A stretch of 64,000 nt of DNA from Microdochium bolleyi (taxonomy: Eukaryota > Ascomycota > Sordariomycetes > Xylariales > Microdochiaceae). Below, piece after piece: positions 20,212 to 30,293 of this stretch. Position 1 is the stretch's first letter. The number at the start of each line of letters is the position of its first letter. The stretch covers positions 3,539,524 through 3,603,523 of the forward strand of contig KQ964245.1 in NCBI GenBank assembly GCA_001566295.1, in the 5' to 3' direction. The notes beneath the pieces are model-generated. The model had not been told where the DNA came from and made no database searches. It saw only the letters and a list, made by a program, of their open reading frames with translations. Position numbers and translations under genes: made by a program.

Positions 20212-21934
20212 ATGAAGGCGGCTACCTCGGCCCTCCTGCTGGGCGCCTCGACGGTGTTGGCCCACCAGGACCAGCATGTCCTGGGTGGCGACAACGTCCC
20301 TGCGTTCGACTTCCACCCTCACTTTGACACTGGCGCCGCCAACCCCATCGTCGATGCCGTCAAGAAGCCCTGGGACGCCATCGAGAAGGCCCTCGGCGAG
20401 GTCCCTACCCAGGCCAAGGGCCTCTGGGACGAGATGTCCCTGCTCGTCCCCGGCTTCATGGAGAAGGCCGCAAACCTCATCTCCCAGCCCAAGCCGCACA
20501 CCCGCAAGCCCGACAGCCACTGGGACCGCATCGTCAAGGGCGCCGACATCGAGAGCATGTGGGTCGAGACCGACGGCGTCAAGCACCGCAAGCTCGAGGG
20601 CAACCTCGAGGCTTACAACCTCCGCGCCAAGAAGGTCGACCCTTCAGTCCTCGGCGTCGATGATGTCAAGCAGTACACTGGATACCTCGATGACGAGGCC
20701 AACGACAAGCACTTGTTCTACTGTAAGTCACCGTTCGCAAGGTTCTGCACCGCTTGACGATTAGCTAACACATCCACCAGGGTTCTTCGAGTCGAGAAAC
20801 GACCCCAAGAACGACCCCGTTGTCCTGTGGCTTAACGGCGGCCCTGGCTGCTCCTCTATGATGGGCCTCTTCATGGAGCTCGGCCCCTCGAGCGTCCAGA
20901 AGGACGGCACCCTGAAGCGCAACCCCTACGCGTGGAACAACAACGCCTCCGTCATCTTCATTGACCAGCCCGTCAACACTGGCTACTCCTACAGCAGCAA
21001 CCCTGTTTACAACACCGTCGCTGCCGGCAAGGACATCTACGCCCTGCTCACTCTGTTCTTCCACGACTTCCCCGAGTACGCGAAGCAGCCCTTCCACATT
21101 GCTGGCGAGTCGTACGCTGGTCACTACATCCCCCAGTTCACCCACGAGATCCTCTCGCACAAGAACCGCAACATCAACCTTCAGAGCATTGCCATTGGTA
21201 ACGGCCTGACCGACCCTTTCACTCAGTATGCTGAGTACCGTCCCATGGCTTGCGGTGATGGCGGCTACCCTGCTGTCCTCAGTGAGAGCGAGTGCCAGTC
21301 CATGGACAACGCTCTTCCCAGGTGCCAGAACCTGATCCAGGGCTGCTACGATTCCGAGAGCGCGTGGACCTGCGTTCCCAGCGCCATCTACTGCAACAAC
21401 GCTCTGATTGGCCCCTTCCAGCGCTCTGGACAGAACGTTTACGACGTTCGTGAGAAGTGCAAGGACTCTGCCAACCTCTGCTACACTGAGACTGCCTGGA
21501 TTGCCAGCTACCTGAACCAGAAGAAGGTCATCGACGCCATCGGTGCCGAGGTCCACGACTACGAGAGCTGCAACACCGACATCAACCGCAACTTCCTGTT
21601 CCAGGGCGACTGGTCCAAGCCCTTCCACCGTCTCGTCCCTGACATCATCAAGCAGATCCCCGTTCTGATCTACGCTGGTGATGCTGACTACATCTGCAAC
21701 TGGCTTGGCAACAAGGCCTGGACTGAGGCGCTTGAGTGGCCTGGCAAGAAGGACTACAACGCCGCCAAGCTCAAGGACCTCACTGTCGATGGCGACAAGT
21801 ACGGCCAGGTCAAGAGCAGCGGCAACTTCACCTTCATGCGCATCTTCCAGGCCGGCCATATGGTTCCCTTCAACCAGCCCGAGGGCTCTTTGGACTTCTT
21901 CAACCGCTGGATCGGCGGCGACTGGAACGCTTAG
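20212..21934 (+). CDS. Vacuolar serine carboxypeptidase Y
   Basis: Two exons (20212-20722 and 20781-21934) flank a 58 bp intron with GTAAGT donor, GCTAAC branch site and CCAG acceptor. They give 554 residues. A signal peptide (about 1-17, ending STVLA) leads into a long propeptide. The mature S10-family enzyme begins near residue 130 (YTGYLDD). Active-site blocks are WLNGGPGCSS (oxyanion hole), GESYAGHY with nucleophile Ser281, IYAGDADYICN with the catalytic Asp at about 471-473, and AGHMVPFNQPEG with His530. Numerous paired Cys are present, as in CPY. The enzyme removes C-terminal residues from peptides in the vacuole after being made as an inactive zymogen. It corresponds to fungal CpyA and yeast Prc1. 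A 364-residue frame on the other strand is an antisense shadow. Confidence 0.97.
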
Positions 21935-23223
21935 ATCAGTGCACAGAATAGAGATGTGCCCAACAGTACTGCTTGATTCGAGTTTCTAGGCGTTTATGAC
22001 CTTTGGATTGGCACAAACAGTACATAGGCCAGTAGTGCGCCTATGCAGCAAGAGCATACGGCACTATTGAATACATTGGTAGAATGAAATGAATGATTAT
22101 GTATTTTACGCATTGCAGGACAGTGAAACCGTAAAGTAGTGGGAGTGTCACAACAGCTAAATTACGAAGGCCTCGATGCTACAGCCAGGAGGTTCCGTAC
22201 TCAAAAAGCATTGTGAAGAATCAATCTTGTCAACCAACGCACCTGCAACCCCGAGGGGCCGCAGGGTCCTGGGCTCAAGATCCACGCGTGGAAGCGCTTC
22301 GCGGACCGAGCAAGGCGGGAGACCGAGGGATCACGAGATGCGAACGGGCCGATGTCATGGCTGCAATAAATCAAGGCGAGACCTACCGTGAAGGCGCAGA
22401 AAGTTGAGCACATTCTTGCGATGGAGCTTGGGGAGTCGCTGTGTAGCCTCTGCCAGATTCTGAGAAGCTCGCGTCAAGTGCAGCTCGAAAAGTGGTTACT
22501 CGTGAGCGATGCGAGCGGGCGGCTCTGAGAAGCTGCGCAACGTTGTTGTGAATGAACACAGCGTGAAGGGATGGAGGAGTGAGGCCAGTCGCGAGCAGGA
22601 GACAGGCTGCGAATTTTCTACTGATGGCGCTCTGGGCTTGCAGGGGCTGGGAGTGGAGTCGGCTTCCTTTGGTGGAAGGCGCAGCTGGCTAACAGTTGGC
22701 AGGGCTGGACGTCGCACTTACACGCATGTGAGGTCAGCATAACGACGGGGAGAGTTCCCCTGGGATATCATAGAAGGAGCTTAATATCTGGCGATTGTCT
22801 TTGTGAAAAAGCCCTCTGGGCAGTTCTCTGGTATCCATTGGCTGGCACTCGGTGCAATGGCTCTGGGAATTGCTCTGAAAGCGATGGCTCCAAGGCGAAC
22901 TCCAGCATCAATTGCCCTAATGGAGTTTGCATGGTCGACCGCAGCTTCCAAGGTCGCCATGCCTCCTGGCTGATCGAACTCATCTGGTAGCGGTGCTGCC
23001 CTGGAAGGCATGACCAGTATGATCGGCTAGAACTCTCTATCAGGGGCGGAGTCAGACTCATCCAGCAGAAGTGTGTGCTCTTATCACCATCAGGAGCGCA
23101 CCAACCCGTCTGCTGCATGCCTCCAACCATCAACAGCTGTACCCGAGTCTTCAAAAGAGCACATTCGGCTCAGGCCTTCCACAATCCTATATCAAAGATT
23201 CCGGCCTGTGCCTGATACCAAAG
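21935..23223. other. Intergenic region upstream of the Cas1p-like gene
   Basis: This holds the 3' region of the carboxypeptidase gene and the promoter of the acyltransferase gene. The frame of the latter is open upstream to 23071 but contains no ATG there. I see no other gene. Confidence 0.5.
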
Positions 23224-25689
23224 ATGCCATGGCGATTGGCTGTTCGGGGATTCTGGGCCATTATTCCGAATTTGCTCTCAAATAGAGCCGTGTTCTGGAT
23301 GTTCCTGCTGCTCTGGCCCCTGGCCTGGACGCTTGCCACTTACAGACTCTATTTTCTTGGTATTGACACCTCTGAGAGCCGGGCGACTCCTCCTCGTCAT
23401 CTGGCGACACTGACGCATGAATGCTACGCAGATCCCCGTGATCCTTACCAATGCAGGGCACTGCTCAACAACGGCACTTGGACTCAGACGACGACACAAG
23501 GCCCTCCTCTGACAACCGAGGAGCGATGGCAACCCCACGGCTGCGACATACACGATTACTCGAGTGACGAACTCCATCGCTGTTTCGATGGGCGGAGGCT
23601 TGCGTTCCTTGGAGACTCGACCGTGCGACAGACATTTCGCGAAGCTGCCAAGAAGTTCGATGCCCATCTGCTGGACAGTCTTCCCTCGAAATCACACCAG
23701 AACATACACTTGCAGAGCCGGAACGTTATGATCGACTTCATATGGGATCCGTGGCTCAACAGCAAGCGGTTTGGTATTGAAGTGAGGAATGGCATGAGAT
23801 CTGGGAGCCCACAAGAGCCGCTCGGAACACCAGGTCTGGACAACAACACCACAACTGCGATGCTGGTCATTGGTGCGCCGGGCCTATGGCCCATTCGCTA
23901 CGGTGCAGAAGACTATCTGGAGCCCTTTAGGCGCAGCAGTTCATCTGTGCAGGCCCTCCTCCGGACCTCGTTCGACGAACTCGCAGCAGACCGCGTTGCC
24001 GATATTCCTCGAATAGTCCTGGTCCCGGTACAGTCCTTGAACCACGATCGTCTTGACGAGAAGAGGGCATCAACCATGACCTCCGAACGGATCGCGGATC
24101 TGAACAGCCTTATCCGACGCACAATCCCCTCCTCTCATACCCTTTGGGCACAAAACGCGATGCTCGACGGTTGCTCCGCAAGGTACCAGGCTGATGGCCT
24201 GCATGTTGCCTCGCATATAGCAAGTACAAGAGCCAACATCGTCTTGAATGCACATTGCAACCTTGGGCTTGTCGACATGCCGCGATCACGCCGCATCTGC
24301 TGCTCGAAAGACACGACAAAGCTTTCGGAGCTTCTCGCTGGGCCGAACATGATCTTGTTCACGCCTCTCTACACCTCCTTTACAGCTCTAACAACTCAAA
24401 GACAATCGTGGCGACACCCCGGATTTGCAGCTCTGTACTCCCTTCTAGGACTCCTCGTCTTGGGTGGGTTAGCTTCGACAATGGATCGGAGTTCCCTCTT
24501 CCACAAGGGGACTCGCAGTTCAGGCCACGGGCTTATTGTGCGATATAGTGCCGCGTGGGTGTTCATAAGCTTGTTGTCCTGGGTTAAGATGACGAGTCCG
24601 GTTCCCCTCGATCATGATGCTCGGACGGCCTTCAATCCCAGATCGCCAGCGCGCACCGCAACGGGTTTCCTGTCGGCCCTCCAGTCAGAAGAAATCAAGG
24701 GCCTCATGCAGATGATCATACTCATCTACCATTACTATCACGGATCCCAAGTGCTCTGGATCTACAAGACCGTCCGCACCCTCGTCTCTTTCTACTTCTT
24801 CTTGTCTGCATATGGGCACACGACATACTTCCTCGACAGGGAGAATATATCTCTGCGTCGTGTCGCAAATGTGCTCTTCCGCACGAACCTCCTTACACTC
24901 GTTTTGATGGGTTTCATGGGCACCTCATACACCACTTACTATTTTGTTCCGGCACTCAGCTTTTGGTTCTGTGTAGTTTGGTTGGCTCTGGGTCTTCGAA
25001 AGGCTGACAATCGCAGGCTTGTTCCCTTTTGCTTGAAAATGGCACTGTGTGCACTTGTAACAGACAACATGCTATTAGCGCCAGGAATTTTGGAAAAATT
25101 TGTCCAGATTATCAACAATGTGCTACCACTGCACATCGACGATCATGAGATACGCTTCCGTCTCGAGCTCGAGCGATACGTGGTATACGCTGGCAGCATC
25201 CTCGCATTTCTGGTCCACAGACACCGAGCCAGTCTCGCAATGAGATATAGCCATCAGATGAGGATGTGTATGCGAGCCCTTGTACCTTGTGTCCTGGTAT
25301 ACGGCTACACTTTTTGGCACTTCAACGACAAGGAGGCTTATAATCGCGTTCATCCATACGTATCATGGATACCGATTCTTGCTTTTGTCATTGTCCGCAA
25401 TTCAACGCAAACACTGCGGAATGGCCACATGTCACTGCCGGCCAAAGTCGGATCTATGTCACTCGAGACATACCTGTTGCAGTCTCACATCTGGCTTGCG
25501 GACAGTGCAAAGTCAAAACTTCAGATCGGCATTTTCCGACATTCTGAGAACGCCTGGAGGAGCCCCCGGATCATCATGTTGGGCGAAAGTGTTGAGCAGA
25601 TCGCCTTGTTCATCGAATTCCTGGCTTGGTCCCGTGCCGGGAGGATGTTTACTTCTGCGTTAACACAGTTCTTGTTCAAACTCTGGTAA
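23224..25689 (+). CDS. Cas1p-like polysaccharide O-acetyltransferase (GDSL domain + multi-pass membrane domain)
   Basis: This is a single exon. The first in-frame ATG is at 23224 (MPWRLAVRGFW), giving 821 residues; the 51 open codons before it have no ATG. A signal-anchor helix lies at about 22-45. A luminal GDSL/SGNH-type region follows with GDS at 130-132 (FLGDSTVRQTF) and the partner block DGLH (Asp324, His327). From about 355 onward there are roughly ten hydrophobic segments that match the Cas1p acyltransferase domain (IYHYYHGSQVLWIYKTVRTLVSFYFF region, LETYLLQSHIW near the end). Family members, named from Cryptococcus Cas1, add O-acetyl groups to capsule or cell-wall glycans in the secretory pathway. 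The glycan target here is unknown. Convergent with the poly-Gln gene. Confidence 0.9.
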   Translation: MPWRLAVRGFWAIIPNLLSNRAVFWMFLLLWPLAWTLATYRLYFLGIDTSESRATPPRHLATLTHECYADPRDPYQCRALLNNGTWTQTTTQGPPLTTEERWQPHGCDIHDYSSDELHRCFDGRRLAFLGDSTVRQTFREAAKKFDAHLLDSLPSKSHQNIHLQSRNVMIDFIWDPWLNSKRFGIEVRNGMRSGSPQEPLGTPGLDNNTTTAMLVIGAPGLWPIRYGAEDYLEPFRRSSSSVQALLRTSFDELAADRVADIPRIVLVPVQSLNHDRLDEKRASTMTSERIADLNSLIRRTIPSSHTLWAQNAMLDGCSARYQADGLHVASHIASTRANIVLNAHCNLGLVDMPRSRRICCSKDTTKLSELLAGPNMILFTPLYTSFTALTTQRQSWRHPGFAALYSLLGLLVLGGLASTMDRSSLFHKGTRSSGHGLIVRYSAAWVFISLLSWVKMTSPVPLDHDARTAFNPRSPARTATGFLSALQSEEIKGLMQMIILIYHYYHGSQVLWIYKTVRTLVSFYFFLSAYGHTTYFLDRENISLRRVANVLFRTNLLTLVLMGFMGTSYTTYYFVPALSFWFCVVWLALGLRKADNRRLVPFCLKMALCALVTDNMLLAPGILEKFVQIINNVLPLHIDDHEIRFRLELERYVVYAGSILAFLVHRHRASLAMRYSHQMRMCMRALVPCVLVYGYTFWHFNDKEAYNRVHPYVSWIPILAFVIVRNSTQTLRNGHMSLPAKVGSMSLETYLLQSHIWLADSAKSKLQIGIFRHSENAWRSPRIIMLGESVEQIALFIEFLAWSRAGRMFTSALTQFLFKLW

Positions 25690-27638
25690 TCCCCAGTGCG
25701 TGGACCGACTCCATCAACGTCCAAACCACCAAGAACGAGGACACAAACGACGTGGACTCGATAGGGCAAGAGTCCTGTGAGTATACGTACGACAGTTTCG
25801 GGTAATCAGCCCGTGCCAGCTCACAACCTCGGCATCAGACATCCACGCAAACCACAGCATTGCACCTTAACGTTACAAGCCATCCCTCCAGCAATCCTAT
25901 ACTCTATGGCTATATAGTCAGCGTGAGCTTCAGTAACTCCGCGACGGTTCATTCTCACGTGAGCCTCAACGCTTCGAGCTGTATCTATGTATGGGCAAGC
26001 GAGCCGACTGCGCCCTCCGATGGCGATACGTGGAGGACACTTTGGAGCCAGGCATAATGGCACGTGCAGTGCTTGTGTGACAGTTCGTGTCTTTCTGCAT
26101 TAGCGTTCTTTGCTCATCAAGTGCTTCGCCTTGGTCATCTTGGCAAGCGCAAATCGTTTTTCACACAAGGGCGGGGGATTCTTGGTGCTGCAGCCTCATG
26201 ATGGTCATCCGAACCCTACCTCGAGCTAAGTTACCGATAGCGGATAAACATAGCTCGATTTTGATGGCCACACTGAAGTGAGTTCGCTTGCACGGCGGCA
26301 AGATCCCGCCTACATGACGCCTCATGAAGAGCATTGGAGATCATGAAAGTTGACCTCAAAAGTACCTCGGGGTGCGGTACCCCAGATAAAGCTACACGAG
26401 GCTGCAACCTTGTATGCAGCCTGGATGTTTCGGGAACATGTGGAATTCCCCCATTGGAGCAGCCACACCGGTGAGGCACAGTCTGCTTCATAGACCCCAA
26501 CATAAGGAAATCGAACGAAAGAAGAAAAGGAGTACAGCGAGCTCCGGTATCTTCCGGACCCCAGAGATTTCTTCGCCCGAAACGACGGTGTCGACTGTAT
26601 CACGCGGTTGATCTTTTCTATGCCAGGCGACCAGCGCAGCGCCCCTGTAGTGTTTTCGAGTCTGCGATATGCAGGACATGGGGCAGCTCTGCATGTTAGT
26701 CGGCGAATTCGGCATGGACTACAGCTTACTTTGTCCATTGGTCTGCGGATGAGGCCCTGCGACCGACCAGGGGCCTGGGCACAGAAACACACTACAGTAC
26801 AAATTTTGGGGCGCCTGGTGGATGGCATGGTTGTACTTCATAGGGAGATGCAGAGTCAGAGATTGCTCAAAACGGTAATGAGAGCACACAAGGAATTTTG
26901 CAGAGACACCAAGAGGAATCATACGGAAGCATACTGGTGTAAAGAACCATGAGAAACCAGACTTTACTTGCGGAAAGGACAGGCTGGAGAAGGACAACAG
27001 AACACGAAAGACACAGCATCTCCCTCTCCAAAGTAGAATACAAGCAGTCGAAAGAAACACGCCCCCCCCCCCCCCCCCAAATTTCATATCGCCGGAGCCT
27101 TACAAGGCTGCCTCCACGTGTGGGGTGGGAGGCATGACAATTCGCCCGCCAGCCTCGCCAAGAAGCTCGAGTGACAGCCATGCTCGACCGCCAATCATCC
27201 CATCTTGCCTCGAAACTAGGACTGAGCCTCGGCGCCATCCCGCTCATTCGTTCCACTCTGTAGGATCATGGCCCCCAAACTTTGCAAGAACACCAGAAAG
27301 GTCGACTCTGATGCTGTGTTGGCCATAGGAATGACACCTCGAAATACATTCGGCAGTGATTCAGCCGTGTTTGTCTTCGGTGACAGAACCCCCACGTGCC
27401 CGAGAAAATGGCTTCTTCAGCCTCTCAAACCTACTGCCCACGACTGCAGATGGGGACTCGCTTAGAGCGACATTGTGCGGCCTGGCCGTATCGACTGCAA
27501 GCCATGGGAATCTTGTTCATCCCGCATGTAGAATAACCCACCGGTGAACGGTGAAGGGTGAGAGTGAGAAAAAAAAGAAAAAAAGGAAAAGGCACGAAGC
27601 ATGGTAGTCACACCGATCGATGCTCAGCATCGAGGAGC
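25690..27638. other. Convergent intergenic region, about 1.9 kb
   Basis: The stretch is long for a space between two converging genes. Short frames on both strands show no family. It contains a C17 homopolymer at 27062-27078. No transposon ends or RNA genes were recognised. Confidence 0.5.
27062..27078 (+). repeat. Poly-C tract, 17 bases
   Basis: There are seventeen consecutive C on the plus strand (G-rich on the minus strand), in a convergent intergenic region. Length may vary because of slippage. Confidence 0.85.
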
Positions 27639-29271
27639 TTAAGCGACGATGGAACCTCGAAATGCAGGACGTCGTTTGAGGACATCGACGTCGGCCACGA
27701 CGCTCAGGATCCCGCTGCTGTCGCTCGCAAGCATGCCGAACAGCGCAGTCAGATCATCGCCGGCGTATGCAGCCACGTTGTACATGGTGCTTTTCGGGCC
27801 GCCGACGGGCCCAATAGACCGGATGCTGGCCCCCAGCACAGCGCCGTTGCACGACAGGCCGGCGAGAGCAGACGGGCTGCCTTGTGACGCCGATGCTGGT
27901 CCCGATGCCAGATCTGCTACACGACGGCTGTCATTGGCAGTAGCGGTAGCACAACCGAGCTCTGCCGACCCGGGATTCCACTCATCGGTTGCATGTTGTT
28001 GCTGTTGCTGCTGTTGCTGCTGCTGCTGTTGCTGCTGCGGCCTCTTGGCCCCGCGTGGGCGAGCGCCTTCCTGCGAGTCAAAGACACCAGGATGCTCCTC
28101 GCAGAAATCTAGCACGGCGGCCCGCAGCACAGCCAGGCTGGCTGCACACCGCGCGAGGAAGTTCTGCTCGCTGTGGCCTGCCCAGTTGACGTGGATGAGG
28201 ACGTCAAAGACGGGTTTGCTGGGTTTCGCCAGGGTGAAGATAGTATTCTCCAATCTTCGGTTCCGCTGCTGCTGCTGCTGCTGCTGCCGTTTGACCGCAG
28301 AGATCGCTTGTGGCAGGAGCTTCTGTGATGTATTCACAGGGATCCCTTGTCCGGCGTGCAGACATCGCGGCGAGCCAGGCTGGAGCTGAGCAGATCGCTG
28401 CATCTCGCCGGTCTCGACTCTAGCACTCCATAATGGGGGCCCCTTGGCTCGAACAGTGCGTACGGCACCGCCGGTCAGCGCGGCTGTCGTGGGAGGACGG
28501 GGTGGCTGACTCGGCAAGGTAGCTAGGCGAACTGCAGATCTCTTGATATCGTGCTCGCTTGGTGGTCCGGCTGCTGCGGTCCCTGTGCGCAGGCCGCGTG
28601 TCGCTGGTGGCTTGCCGCAGACAGGAGGCACTTTTGTCGAGGCACGGCCAGTGACGACGGGCGTAATACGACGTGGCCTGCTCGCCTCGCCTGAGTCGTC
28701 GTCCTCCGGTGTCGCCGAGGTGGTGGGAGTGAGGACTGCTATGACATCCTCGTCGCTCTCGCTCTCCCATTCTGACAGGTCCGCCTCTGATGCGGTGGCA
28801 CTCGATGTCTCAGAGGCCATGTAGAAACCACAGTCCCGAGTCGGGCCGGGCTGCTGGAGCACTCTTGTGTCTTGTCCAAACTCAATGCTCTGGGGACCCG
28901 AGACAGTCTGGACTTCGTCTCCATTCCTGTGTCTGTGCACCGTCCGCATCGACTTGTCGTGCAGTGATTCGAGGGCACTCCAGAGGTCGCTTGACATGTC
29001 GGAGCAGACAATTCGTCCTGGAGGCTCGCCTCTCACCAAGGCACAGGCGATAACCTCTCCAGATGGGCACTTCTCCGTGACGACCATGATGCGATCTGAT
29101 GAGATGCTCTTGTAAAGAGCACAGTTATCTGTGTTGAAAGTCGTCAGCGAGGCACTGGTGAAGTCCTAGCAGAGAGACAAAATCTGTTCGTCCGTGCTTC
29201 GACTGACCGATAATCATCTCACGAAGAGGTAGACAATGGATTGGCATAGTCATGATTGAGGTTGGCGGCAT
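27639..29271 (-). CDS. Poly-Gln, low-complexity protein of unknown function
   Basis: The best model has two exons: 29271-29208 and 29128-27639, around a 79 bp intron with GTCAGT donor, CTGAC branch site and ACAG acceptor. Phases fit and 517 residues result. A one-exon model starting at the inner ATG (29087, 482 residues) is the alternative. The N-terminus looks ordered (LREMIIDNCALYKSISSDR, then VVTEKCPSGEVIACALV). The middle is Ser/Thr/Pro/acidic and probably disordered. Two Gln runs (7 and 14 residues, at about 303-309 and 386-399) flank a second ordered block (NTIFTLAKPSKPVFDVLIHV, then HSEQNFLARCAASLAVLR). The longer run is encoded by mixed CAG/CAA codons. I do not recognise a family. Gln runs of this kind are common in fungal regulators, but no DNA-binding domain is visible. 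Confidence 0.68.
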
Positions 29272-30293
29272 GTCGTCCTCAAGCCTCGAGGCGCACAGTC
29301 AGAAATGATATATTGATGATGGTGCTGACAGCGAAGGGTTGCATGACAATGCGTGGATAGCAGAAACAACTGAGGTGCCACGGATGAAGAGAAAGGTATT
29401 GTTCCATGCTCCGAGATGGCTCCCATCGCCTCATTCTTATACTACTACGTCAGCTATCTTCGACTGTGCGGCTCTGCTCCTGCTTGCCATTGTCTGAAAA
29501 CGCCTCTTCCGCCTCGAAACAACCTGGCGGACGCGGTCAGAGCGCTCTACACAGCGAGCCCCGCGCAGGCCGTATCTTGAGAAGGAGGCATACAACGTCG
29601 AACCGTGTTTAGGCCTTACCGGGAAGTCTGAGCAAATCCATTCTGAGTACTCGATTTCGCAGATCCCATTCGATTTGGAACGTATCATCTGTGTCCTGCT
29701 CAGACTGGAATGGCTGCCCCAAGAGACTGAATCAGGGATGAGGCGCCAGCCTTCTCACATCACGAGGAGCCAAGGATGCTGCGCAACGGCTAGGTGTGAT
29801 GAGGCCTTGCGAATGTGTCACGCAAGCCGGTGTAGATCATTGCAGTCGTGTTGCCGTTGCACTAACACAAGAACCTGGTCTTCTACGGCCGCGATGTTGT
29901 GCTTTTATGTCCTTGTGAAGCTGGTTATGGCATCGATGTTGTTCTAAGCCTTCACTCCAAGATTACGCCCGCCTCGGGTCGGTGATTGGTTGAGAATTCA
30001 CGGTTCTGGCCTGGTTACCCCGGCGTCTTTCGGGGTATATTCAAGTTGGCGTGTACCAAGCAAGATCTGCGAAAATTAGTTGCATGAACCTGGGCGAGAC
30101 AAAAGTGGGATCATTGGTGCTTGTCTCGCTGGGCTGCAACGCTGTGCTGACTGTCTATCATTTCTCGCTTGGGACCCGTCTCCGCTGGACACGAGCACTA
30201 CCAACCAACCAAGAAGTTACGCCTGCCTCACTCCTGAATCTGCACGCCCTACGCACCAGATGACCACTATCCTACATGGACAAGATATCCTCC
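29272..30293. other. Intergenic region, about 1 kb
   Basis: This lies between the poly-Gln gene start and the NUP82 stop, both on the minus strand, so it should hold the poly-Gln gene promoter. No coding or RNA feature is recognised. Confidence 0.5.

Noticed and set aside
20765..21859. 364-codon minus-strand frame
   Set aside because: Antisense shadow of carboxypeptidase Y, made possible by GC-rich third positions.
23071..23223. 51-codon N-terminal extension of the Cas1p-like protein
   Set aside because: It begins with GTG, not ATG, and adds no family sequence; the ATG at 23224 leads directly into the signal anchor.
27649..28389. 246-codon plus-strand frame with poly-Cys
   Set aside because: The poly-Cys is the reverse reading of the Gln repeats; antisense shadow.
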